Shown piece by piece: positions 18,388-26,044 of a stretch of 64,000 bases of DNA. The notes under the pieces were generated by a model. It was not told the origin of the DNA, did not search any database, and saw only the letters and a list, made by a program, of their open reading frames with translations. Source of the stretch: a bacterium. Lineage in GTDB: Bacteria > Sysuimicrobiota > Sysuimicrobiia > Sysuimicrobiales > Segetimicrobiaceae. The DNA is taken from assembly GCA_035295165.1 (NCBI GenBank), contig DATGJN010000026.1, positions 22,874-86,873 on the forward strand, read 5' to 3'. Within the stretch, counting starts at the first letter, position 1, and the number at the start of each line of letters is the position of its first letter. The translations under genes were made by a program, and so were the position numbers.

Positions 18388-18540
18388 GTGATCGGCGGCA
18401 CGTCGATCCTCGCCGTACTGGAGCGCCTGCAGACGATCCGCAGCGTCTCGCAGACGGGGAAGCAGACGCTGCGCGGCGCAACCGTACTCGGGTTGACGTG
18501 GATCTACGCCCGGACCGCGGACGCTCAATGGAAGGAGTAG
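18388..18540 (+). CDS. small hypothetical ORF, possible membrane peptide
   Basis: A strongly coding-like frame runs from about 18328 to the TAG at 18538-18540, in a different frame from adenine deaminase and starting at its stop. The product would contain a hydrophobic stretch (LATLGLLLSAATGVIGGTSILAVL) and a polar tail ending in AQWKE. The first normal start in frame is GTG 18388 (50 aa); the hydrophobic part upstream of it would need a CTG start. It may be a small membrane protein or the 3' end of a deleted gene. The next gene's ribosome site overlaps its end. Function unknown. Confidence 0.35.
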   Translation: MIGGTSILAVLERLQTIRSVSQTGKQTLRGATVLGLTWIYARTADAQWKE

Positions 18541-18573
18541 ACGACGGTGGACGCAACGGCAGGAGGCGGACCG

Positions 18574-19494
18574 ATGCAACTGGGGTTTGTGAGCGCCATT
18601 CTTGCGGATCTCTCGCTCGAGGCCGTGTTCCATGTTGCGGCCCAGGCTGGGTTCGATTGCATCGAGGTGATGTGCTGGCCGCGCGGGAAGGCGGAGCGGC
18701 GATACGCCGGGGTGACCCATATCGACGTCACGGCGCTGGACGCCCGGACCGTCGCGGACGTGCACGGGTTGATACGATGGAGCCGCGTGCAGATCTCCGC
18801 GCTCGGATACTACCCGAATCCCCTTGCGCCCGATGAGACCGAGCGCCGCGTCGCCCTCGACCATCTTCACGCGGTCATCGACGCAGCCCAGCGCCTGGGG
18901 CTCTCCCGCGTCAATACGTTCGTCGGGCGGGACCCCCACCGCTCGATCGACGATCAGTGGCCGTTGTTCCGGGAGGTGTGGCCGCCGCTCGTTCAGTACG
19001 CCGCGGAGCGGAACGTCTGCCTCGGGGTCGAGAACTGCCCGATGCTGTTCACGCAGGACGAGTGGCCGGGCGGCAAGAACTTGGCGATCAGCCCGGCGGT
19101 CTGGCGGCGGATGTTCGAGGAGATCCCCGACCCGCACTTCGGCCTCAACTACGACCCGTCGCACATGATCTGGCAGCAGATGGACGAGATCCGGCCGATC
19201 GCGGAGTTCCGCGCGCGGCTGCACCACGTGCACGCGAAGGACGCCAGGCTCGACCGGCGCCGGCTCGACGACGTCGGGGTGCTCGCGGTCCCGCTTGCGT
19301 TCCACACGCCGAAGCTCCCGGGGCTGGGCGACGTGCGGTGGGGGCCGTTCTTTTCCGCGCTGACGGACGCGGGCTACGCGGGGCCGGTCTGCGTCGAGGT
19401 CGAGGACCGCGCGTACGAAGCCACCCTCGACGATCGCAAGCGCGCGCTGCGGCAGTCCGCGGCGTACTTGAGACAGTTCATCCCGCGGGGCTGA
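18574..19494 (+). CDS. sugar phosphate isomerase/epimerase (xylose-isomerase-like TIM barrel)
   Basis: AP-endonuclease-2-fold barrel enzyme, 306 aa, probably a metal-dependent ketose/aldose isomerase or epimerase. Metal-ligand strands are readable: the Glu in CIEVMCW, Glu in GVENCPM, Asp/His in NYDPSHMIW, His in [10 protein letters not shown] and the late Glu in VCVEVED. The ATG at 18574 has AGGAGG seven bases upstream; an upstream in-frame GTG at 18547 is less good. It is followed 30 bases later by a Gfo/Idh/MocA dehydrogenase, a pairing seen in inositol, sugar-acid and glycoside oxidation-elimination pathways. Confidence 0.87.
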   Translation: MQLGFVSAILADLSLEAVFHVAAQAGFDCIEVMCWPRGKAERRYAGVTHIDVTALDARTVADVHGLIRWSRVQISALGYYPNPLAPDETERRVALDHLHAVIDAAQRLGLSRVNTFVGRDPHRSIDDQWPLFREVWPPLVQYAAERNVCLGVENCPMLFTQDEWPGGKNLAISPAVWRRMFEEIPDPHFGLNYDPSHMIWQQMDEIRPIAEFRARLHHVHAKDARLDRRRLDDVGVLAVPLAFHTPKLPGLGDVRWGPFFSALTDAGYAGPVCVEVEDRAYEATLDDRKRALRQSAAYLRQFIPRG

Positions 19495-19524
19495 GGTCGG
19501 CGGGCCGCGGAAGGAGAGGCCGAG

Positions 19525-20694
19525 ATGCCCGAGGGTCCGAACCTTCCCATTCGCGTCGGCGTCATCGGCGCCGGCTTCATCGGCCCCGCGCACATCGAGT
19601 CGCTCCGCCGCCTTGGGTTCGTGCGCGTCGTTGCGCTGGCCGGGAGCAGTCAGGCGTCGGCCGAGCACAAGGCCGCGTCGCTGTTCGTCCCCGCGGCGTA
19701 CGGGGACTATCGCCGCCTGATCGAGGCCCCCGACGTGGACGTCGTGCACATCACCGCCGCCAACGTCCACCACTACCCGGCGGCCAAGGCGGCGCTCGAG
19801 GCCGGCAAGCATGTCGTGTGCGAGAAACCGCTGGCGATGACGACCGCGGAATCCGCGGAGCTCGTTCGCCTTGCGGAGGCGAGCGGGCTGGTCAACGCCG
19901 TCACGTTCAACATCCGCTTCTATCCGCTGCTCCAGCACGCCCGCGCGCTCATCGGACGCGGCGATCTCGGCCCGGTGTATCTCGTGCACGGCGGCTACTG
20001 GCAGGACTGGCTGCTGCTCGACACCGACTACAACTGGCGGGTCGATCCGGTGGAAGGGGGCGCGTTGCGCGCCGTCGGCGACATCGGTTCCCACTGGCTC
20101 GATCTCGCGCAGCACCTGACCGGCCTGCCGATTCGCGCGGTGCTCGCCGACCTCACCACGGTGCTGCCCTTGCGCCGGAGGCCGTCGAGGCCGCTCGACG
20201 CGTTTGCGACCGCCGCCGTCGAGCGCACGCCCGTGCGGGTGGAGACCGAAGACGCCGCGACCGTGATGCTGCGGCTCGGCGATGCCGCGCGCGGTGTCAT
20301 GATGGTCTCGCAGGTGAGCGCCGGGCGCAAGAACCGTCTCGCGATCGAGGTGAACGGCGCGCGCGGCTCGATCGCGTGGGACGGGGAGCGCCCGAACGAA
20401 CTGTGGCTCGGGCACCGCGACCGGCCGAACGAGACGTTGATCAAGGACCCCGCCCTGCTGGACCCTGCGGCGAGGCCCTACGCACGGTATCCGGGGGGCC
20501 ATGCGGAGGGATTTGCCGACAGCCACACCGCGATCAACCGCGCGATCTACGACTACCTTCGTGCGGGCGGCCGGCGGTCGGGACGCCCGCCGGAGTTCCC
20601 GACGTTCGCCGACGGCCACCGCGAGAACGTCATCGCCGAGTGCATCCTGGCGAGCGCCCACGCGGCCCGGTGGGTTGAGGTGCCGGCGTCGTGA
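19525..20694 (+). CDS. Gfo/Idh/MocA family oxidoreductase
   Basis: NAD(P)-dependent sugar dehydrogenase, 389 aa. The Rossmann motif GVIGAGFIGPAH begins at residue 12, the catalytic Lys is in CEKPLAMT (about residue 97), and GDIGSHWLDLAQH provides the conserved Asp/His. A GGAAGGAGAG leader supports the ATG. Just after it, sharing GTGA with its stop, is a 33-codon stub of another family member. With the upstream isomerase it probably handles one imported sugar or glycoside by 3-keto or epimerase chemistry; the substrate is unknown. Confidence 0.9.
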   Translation: MPEGPNLPIRVGVIGAGFIGPAHIESLRRLGFVRVVALAGSSQASAEHKAASLFVPAAYGDYRRLIEAPDVDVVHITAANVHHYPAAKAALEAGKHVVCEKPLAMTTAESAELVRLAEASGLVNAVTFNIRFYPLLQHARALIGRGDLGPVYLVHGGYWQDWLLLDTDYNWRVDPVEGGALRAVGDIGSHWLDLAQHLTGLPIRAVLADLTTVLPLRRRPSRPLDAFATAAVERTPVRVETEDAATVMLRLGDAARGVMMVSQVSAGRKNRLAIEVNGARGSIAWDGERPNELWLGHRDRPNETLIKDPALLDPAARPYARYPGGHAEGFADSHTAINRAIYDYLRAGGRRSGRPPEFPTFADGHRENVIAECILASAHAARWVEVPAS

Positions 20695-20792
20695 CCCCGG
20701 TCGGCACTCTGGGCGCGGGCTTCATGCGCGAGATCCACAGCGCCGCATGGCAGAACGCCCCGCAGGCGCATGTCGTCGAGGTGGAGGGATGA
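20691..20792 (+). pseudogene. N-terminal stub of a Gfo/Idh/MocA dehydrogenase
   Basis: The frame begins with GTG in the GTGA overlap of the preceding dehydrogenase and stops after 33 codons. It encodes VGTLGAGFMREIHSAAWQN and then a short HVVEVEG strand, the start of a Gfo/Idh/MocA Rossmann fold (usual form VGVLGAGFMG-x-H). The first beta-alpha-beta unit then ends at a TGA that overlaps the ribosome site of the serine hydrolase. The rest of the dehydrogenase, roughly 300 residues, is missing. It may survive only as a coupling leader. Confidence 0.65.
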
Positions 20793-20794
20793 CG

Positions 20795-21685
20795 ATGGAC
20801 GGGCTGACGGCCCGCTTGAACGGGCTCTGCGACGCGCAGCCGTTCGAGACGGGCTGGTACCTGAAAGACCTGGCGACGGGGTCGACGGCGCACCGCGGCG
20901 GGGACGTCGTGGTGCCGTCGGCGAGTACGCGCAAGATCGCGATTCTGATGACGGCGTTGCGCGCCGTCGAGGCGGGGCGGCTGTCGTTGACCCAGCCCGT
21001 GCTGATCCAGGCGAAGCACCAGACCAGCAACAGCGGATGCTTCCAGTTCTTCCTGCCGGATTTCACGCTGCCGCTGCGGGACGTGCTCGTGATGATGATC
21101 ATCGTGAGCGACAACGCCTGTACCGGCACCGTGGTCGAGATGCTCGGGCTCGACGCGATCAACGAGTTCAGCCGGTCCGTGGGGATGACGGGCACCGCGC
21201 ACCGCCAACCGGTCCCGCCGAACGTCGATCTCGGCGTGGAGGCGAACCGCGACATCCCGCCCGACCTCAACCGCCTCAACGTGACGACGCCCGCCGACGC
21301 GGGCCGGCTGCTCGAGCTGATCTGGCTCGGGACGCACGATGCGGCGGCGGCGGCCCGCCTGGGGTGCAGCCAGGCGCTCTGCCGGCTTGCGCTCGATATC
21401 CTCGGCTGGCAGCGGCTTCAGCAGCGCCTCCCCTCGCTGCTCCCGGTCGGGACCAAGGTGGCGCACAAAACGGGCACGGCGGCGCGGAACTTCAACGATG
21501 CCGGGATCGTTTTCGAACACGACCGGCCGTTGTTCATCCTCACCGTGTACACTGGGCGCGTCCCGTGGACGCTACCCGACGGCACTCCCGGCAAGGCGGG
21601 GGCGAGCCACCACATCGGGCGGCTGTGCCGGGCGTGCTGGGACGTGCTCAGCACCGAGGAGGGCCCGGCCTACACCGGATCCTAG
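20795..21685 (+). CDS. beta-lactamase-fold serine hydrolase
   Basis: Penicillin-recognising serine hydrolase of the class A beta-lactamase/PBP fold, 296 aa. Motifs: SxxK as S44-T-R-K47, SDN as VSDNACT, and KTG as HKTGTAA. The omega-loop position that carries Glu166 in class A enzymes reads PPDLN, so the deacylating Glu seems absent, and no signal peptide is evident. It therefore may be a cytoplasmic peptidase, amidase or esterase rather than a resistance enzyme. The ATG at 20795 is seven bases after GGAGG; an ATG at 20789 is too close. It sits last in a sugar-dehydrogenase operon. Confidence 0.8.
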   Translation: MDGLTARLNGLCDAQPFETGWYLKDLATGSTAHRGGDVVVPSASTRKIAILMTALRAVEAGRLSLTQPVLIQAKHQTSNSGCFQFFLPDFTLPLRDVLVMMIIVSDNACTGTVVEMLGLDAINEFSRSVGMTGTAHRQPVPPNVDLGVEANRDIPPDLNRLNVTTPADAGRLLELIWLGTHDAAAAARLGCSQALCRLALDILGWQRLQQRLPSLLPVGTKVAHKTGTAARNFNDAGIVFEHDRPLFILTVYTGRVPWTLPDGTPGKAGASHHIGRLCRACWDVLSTEEGPAYTGS

Positions 21686-21686
21686 C

Positions 21687-24011
21687 TCACGAGCCCCTCA
21701 CGAGGCGCCACAGTTTCTCGCCGGTCAGCGGCAGGTCGACGCCGCGCACGCCGAGGGGCGCCAGCGCATCCAGGACCGCGTTGGCCAGCGCGGGCGGCGC
21801 GCCGACGGTGCCGGCTTCGCCGATGCCCTTCGCACCCAACGAGGTGTACGGGGTCGGCGTTTCAGTGAATTCCGCGGCGATCGCCGGGACGTGCGGCGCA
21901 CGGAGCATGGCGTAGTCCGTGAACGTCGCAGTGAGCAGCTGGCCGGTGTCGTCGTAGACGACTTCCTCGACCAGCGTCTGGCCGAGCCCCTGGACGATTG
22001 CGCCGATTACCTGACCCTCGGCGAGCAGCGGATTGACGATCCGGCCGGCATCGTCCACGGCCACGAACTTCAGGATCCGTACCTCTCCGGTGTCGCGTGC
22101 GATCTCGACGACGGCGGCGTACGCACCGAACGGGTAGACCATGTCCGGCAGCGAGAAGGTGCCTGAGGTCTCGAGCCCCGGCTCGATGGTGGCCGGGAGG
22201 CGGGCCGGTTGGTGCGCCGCCGCAGCCACCTGCCGGAACGTCACCGCGCGGGCGGGCGCCCCTCGGACGGACAGACGGCCGTCGCCCCACTGGAGGTCCG
22301 CGTCCGACGCTTCCAGGAGATGCGCGGCGATGCGTCGCATTTTGGTCTTGATCTTTTCCAGCTCGCCCACCAGCGCGGCGCCGCCGACCGCAATCGAGCG
22401 GCTGCCGAAGGTGCCGACGCCCGTGGGCATGAGCGCGGTGTCGCCCTGCTGAACCACGATCGTGTCCATCGGCACCTGGAGAACGTCGGCCGCGATCTGC
22501 CCGAACGTCGTGTCGTGTCCTTGACCGTGCGCGGTCGACCCGGTGCGAACAATCACCTGTCCGTCGGCGTGCACTGAGACGGCCGCGCTCTCCCATAACA
22601 GTCCGCCCGCGGGCTCCACGTACACGGAGAGGCCAATGCCGAGGAGTCTCCCAGCGGCCCGCGCACGCCGCTGCGCTTCCCGCCACCTGCCGTAGTCCAC
22701 GAGCTCGCACGCGCGGTCGAGCGCCTGAGCGTAGTTGCCGGAGTCGTAGACTGATCCCAACGCGGAGCGGTACGGCAACCGGTCAGGCGGGATCAGGTTG
22801 CGCCGGCGCGCCGCGACGGGGTCCACGTTCAACTCGCGCGCCACGAGATCGACCATGCACTCGATCAGGTACGCGGCCTCGGGGCGCCCGGCGCCCCGGT
22901 ACGCAGAGGTCGGCACCTTGTTGGTCGCGGCCCCGATGATGTCGATCCTGGCCGCGGGGATGTCGTAGACGCCCGTGACGAGCTCGGCCACGCGCGCCGT
23001 CGGCATCGCGGTCGCCGGGTACAGGTACGCGCCCGCGTCCGCGACGACCGTGCCCCGCAGCGCCGTGATTTTCCCGTCGGGCCCGACTGCGACCTCGAGG
23101 TCCGCGTCGAAGCCGCGTCCGTGGGTGGACGCGATGAAGTTGTCGCGGCGCTGCTCGATCCACTTGACCGGCCGCCCCGTCTCGATCGCGAGGTGCGCCG
23201 CCACCACCGCCCCGGATGCCAGGGCCCCCTTGCTGCCGAACGCGCCTCCGACGTCGGGCACAACGACCCGGATGCGGTCTTCCGGACGGCCGAGCATGCG
23301 GCTCAGCTGGGCGCGCGGCCGGTAGGGCTCTTGGGCGGAGACCCACAGGGTCAGCAGATCGCCCGCCGGATCATACACCGCGACGGCCGCGCGGGACTCC
23401 ATCGGCGCCGGCACCACGCGCGGGATGTGGAACCGCCCGCTGACCACGCACGCCGCCGCAGCAAACGCGCCGGCGACATCCCCGCTGCCGCGCGTCATTC
23501 GGATGAGGACGTTGTCGCCGAGCGCCTCATGAAGGAGCACGGGCGACCCGAGGGCTGCGCGCGCATCGGAGAGGGCCGGCAGCGGATCGTAGTCCACCAC
23601 CACCAGCGCCGCCGCGTCGATCGCGGCGGCAAGACTGTCGGCCAGGACGCCCACGACCGGCTCGCCGACGTAGCGGACCTTTTCCACCGCCAGCACGGGG
23701 TGCGGCGTGTTTGCCAGTTCGGCGTTCCGCAGGGGGTTCACGGGCATGGGACGGACCCGGCCCGCGAGATCACCAGCCGCGACGACCGCGATCACCCCCG
23801 GCGCACGCCCCGCGTCGTCGATGTGGACGCCGCGCAAGCGCGCGTGGGCGTGGGCGCTCGGCACGAGCACGAGATGAGCCATGTTGGGCAGCACGATGTC
23901 GTCGACGTACCGCCCCCGGCCTTGCAGGAATCGCAGATCCTCGCGGCGCTTCAGGTGTCGTCCGATCAACCGGCCTTCCGGGCGCGCCGCGTCCGATGTG
24001 CGGTCGGGCAC
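21687..24011 (-). CDS. molybdenum hydroxylase large subunit (CoxL / xanthine dehydrogenase family)
   Basis: Molybdopterin-binding subunit of the xanthine oxidase/CO dehydrogenase family, 774 aa. The start is GTG 24011, seven bases after AAGGAGG. Order: N-terminal a/b hammerhead (RFLQGRGRYVDDI), VGGAFGSKG, the substrate-loop motif TSAYRGAGRPEAAY where true CoxL has AYRCSFR, then GQGHDTTF, and the active-site Glu in GAKGIGEAGT. It is therefore probably an aldehyde or heteroaromatic hydroxylase, not CO dehydrogenase. The FeS and FAD subunits that normally accompany it are not in the window. It is 107 bases downstream of an Opp/Dpp permease and ends one base from the serine hydrolase stop. Confidence 0.9.
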   Translation of the reverse strand: MPDRTSDAARPEGRLIGRHLKRREDLRFLQGRGRYVDDIVLPNMAHLVLVPSAHAHARLRGVHIDDAGRAPGVIAVVAAGDLAGRVRPMPVNPLRNAELANTPHPVLAVEKVRYVGEPVVGVLADSLAAAIDAAALVVVDYDPLPALSDARAALGSPVLLHEALGDNVLIRMTRGSGDVAGAFAAAACVVSGRFHIPRVVPAPMESRAAVAVYDPAGDLLTLWVSAQEPYRPRAQLSRMLGRPEDRIRVVVPDVGGAFGSKGALASGAVVAAHLAIETGRPVKWIEQRRDNFIASTHGRGFDADLEVAVGPDGKITALRGTVVADAGAYLYPATAMPTARVAELVTGVYDIPAARIDIIGAATNKVPTSAYRGAGRPEAAYLIECMVDLVARELNVDPVAARRRNLIPPDRLPYRSALGSVYDSGNYAQALDRACELVDYGRWREAQRRARAAGRLLGIGLSVYVEPAGGLLWESAAVSVHADGQVIVRTGSTAHGQGHDTTFGQIAADVLQVPMDTIVVQQGDTALMPTGVGTFGSRSIAVGGAALVGELEKIKTKMRRIAAHLLEASDADLQWGDGRLSVRGAPARAVTFRQVAAAAHQPARLPATIEPGLETSGTFSLPDMVYPFGAYAAVVEIARDTGEVRILKFVAVDDAGRIVNPLLAEGQVIGAIVQGLGQTLVEEVVYDDTGQLLTATFTDYAMLRAPHVPAIAAEFTETPTPYTSLGAKGIGEAGTVGAPPALANAVLDALAPLGVRGVDLPLTGEKLWRLVRGS

Positions 24012-24118
24012 TGCTCCGCCTCCTTGGCCGACCCGTGCTCAGTCGATCTTCTACTCAATACGTACAGGACCCATTCGCGGACCGCGTCGTCGGCGGGGAA
24101 CGTTCGGGACCGGGCGTG

Positions 24119-25075
24119 TCAGCGGTCCGCCGAGGGATCGAGCGCGTCGCGCATGCCGTCGCCGACGAAGTTGAGGCTCAGCAGCGTCACGGCCAGCACG
24201 AGCGCCGGGGCGATGACCAGAAGCGGATAGGATTCGATCGCGTCCACGCCTTCCGCGATCATGAGGCCCCAACTCGGCGTCGGCGGCTGGACGCCGAGTC
24301 CGAGGAAGCTCAGCCCCGCCTCGGCGATGATGAAGTATGGAATGAGCAGGGTGGCCATGATGATGATCGGTGCCGCGACGTTGGGGAGGAGGTGGGCGGC
24401 GAGGACGTGCTGTTCCGACGCGCCCAGGCTCTTCGCGGCTTGCACGAACTCGCGGTGCCGCAGCGCGAGTGCCTGTCCCCGCACGATGCGGGCGACGTCC
24501 AGCCATCCGACGAGCGACAGCGCGAGCACGATCGCGGCGACACCGCCGGTGTCCTGATTCAACGTCCGCAGCCAGACAAGGGGGCCAGATCGAATGGCCG
24601 GCAGGAACGCCGTGAAGAAAGTCTGCAACAGCACGACGAGCAGCAGGTTCGGAATCGCATACGCGATGTCCACGACCCGCATCAGCAGCAGGTCGAACGT
24701 GCCCCCGAAATAGCCCGCGGTGAGGCCCATCGGCACGCCCACCATGAGGACGATGACGGTGGTGGCGAGGCCGACGCTCATGGAGACCCGGGCGCCGTAG
24801 ACCATCCGGCTCAGCATGTCCCTGCCCAGCGCGTCGGTGCCGGCCAGGTGGTGCGCGTCCGGCGCCGCGTACGTTGAGAGCAGATCCTGTTTGTCGTACC
24901 GATAGGGCGCGAGCGTCGGCGCTCCGACGGCAATCAGGACGACGGCGGCGAGAAACAGGGCGCCGACCGCGGCCATGCGGTGCCGCGCAAACCGGGCGAG
25001 GGCACGACGGTAGCCCCGGCGCGCCTCGGCACGTCGAGCGGGGAGCCCCGCCTCGAGGAGCGACGTGCTACCCAT
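24119..25075 (-). CDS. peptide/nickel-type ABC permease, DppC/OppC
   Basis: Inner-membrane channel subunit, 318 aa. The N-terminal OppC domain (FARHRMAAVGALFLAAVVLI) is followed by GTDALGRDMLSRMVYGARVS, the classic DppC motif, and the coupling loop VQAAKSLGASEQHVLAAHLLPN. It overlaps the DppB-type gene by eight bases. It ends the binding-protein/permease/permease set; no ATPase gene follows. Confidence 0.92.
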   Translation of the reverse strand: MGSTSLLEAGLPARRAEARRGYRRALARFARHRMAAVGALFLAAVVLIAVGAPTLAPYRYDKQDLLSTYAAPDAHHLAGTDALGRDMLSRMVYGARVSMSVGLATTVIVLMVGVPMGLTAGYFGGTFDLLLMRVVDIAYAIPNLLLVVLLQTFFTAFLPAIRSGPLVWLRTLNQDTGGVAAIVLALSLVGWLDVARIVRGQALALRHREFVQAAKSLGASEQHVLAAHLLPNVAAPIIIMATLLIPYFIIAEAGLSFLGLGVQPPTPSWGLMIAEGVDAIESYPLLVIAPALVLAVTLLSLNFVGDGMRDALDPSADR

Positions 25076-25994
25076 AGCGCACTTGTGGATCGAGTGCGGC
25101 GTACGATAGGTCGACCAGGATGTTCATCGTGATAATGATGAGGGCGAACAGCAACGCGAGCGCCAGCAGCACGGGGTAGTCGCGTCCGGTCGTCGCGGTG
25201 ACGAAATAGCGCCCGATCCCTGGGACGCGCGTGATTGTCTCCACGAAGAACGATCCCGTGATGACGTCGGCGACGAGGATGCCGGAGACGGTGGCGACCG
25301 GTGTCAACGCGTTCCTAAGGCCGTGGCGCAGGATCACGCGCGAGCCGGCGAGTCCCTTCGCCCGCGCCGTGCGGATGTAGTCCTGGTGCAGTACCTCGAG
25401 CAGGGACGTTCGGAGATACCGCGCGAGTATCGTCGCGGGTCGAAACCCGATCGCGACCATCGGGATGAGCACGCGGATGTCGAGCAGGCCCCGCCACCCA
25501 CCCGTGGGTACCCAATGGAGCGCAACCGCGAACACGGTCACGAGCAGCGTGGCCATGACGTAGTTCGGAATCGATATGCCCAGCACCACGGCGCCCATCG
25601 CCGCGTAGTCCACGGGGGTGTTGCGGTACACCGCCGCCAGCGTGCCGAGCGGGATCCCGACGGCGATCGCGAACAGCATCGCCGCCGCTCCGAGCTGCAT
25701 CGAGACCGGAAAGAACTCCGCGATGATCTCGGAGACGTCCTGCGATGTGTTGACGTACGACGGTCCGAGCGATCCGTGCACGGCGTTATCGAGGTAGAGC
25801 ACGTACTGCGTCCACAGCGGCGCGTCGAGATGGTACTTGGCCTTGAGGTTCGCGATCACCTGAGGCGCGAGCGGCTTCTCGGCGTTGTCCCAGGGACCGC
25901 CCGGCGTTGCGTGCACCAGCAGGAACGCGAGGGTGTAGACGATCACCATCGTGGGGACCGCGAGCAAGAGGCGTCGGGCCAGGTAGGCGCCCAT
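25068..25994 (-). CDS. peptide/nickel-type ABC permease, DppB/OppB
   Basis: Channel subunit, 308 aa. The N-terminus MGAYLARRLLLAVPTMVIVY and the signature YIRTARAKGLAGSRVILRHGLRNAL are diagnostic. The ATG at 25994 matches family length; the frame is open further upstream but that part overprints the hairpin and binding-protein gene. Six membrane segments are readable. Together with the DppC partner it forms the pore of a peptide-class importer. Confidence 0.92.
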   Translation of the reverse strand: MGAYLARRLLLAVPTMVIVYTLAFLLVHATPGGPWDNAEKPLAPQVIANLKAKYHLDAPLWTQYVLYLDNAVHGSLGPSYVNTSQDVSEIIAEFFPVSMQLGAAAMLFAIAVGIPLGTLAAVYRNTPVDYAAMGAVVLGISIPNYVMATLLVTVFAVALHWVPTGGWRGLLDIRVLIPMVAIGFRPATILARYLRTSLLEVLHQDYIRTARAKGLAGSRVILRHGLRNALTPVATVSGILVADVITGSFFVETITRVPGIGRYFVTATTGRDYPVLLALALLFALIIITMNILVDLSYAALDPQVRYG

Positions 25995-26007
25995 GGGCGG
26001 GGACGTC

Positions 26008-26032
26008 GGGGGCCGCGCGCAGCGCGGCCCCC
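26008..26032 (-). other. strong intercistronic hairpin between binding protein and permease genes
   Basis: Perfect 11-bp GC stem (26008-26018 with 26022-26032) around a GCA loop, immediately 3' of the binding-protein stop and upstream of the DppB start. There is no T-tract on either strand. Position and strength fit an mRNA stabiliser that keeps binding-protein message in excess over permease message, as in other binding-protein operons. Confidence 0.7.
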
Positions 26033-26044
26033 GAGCGCTCGATG

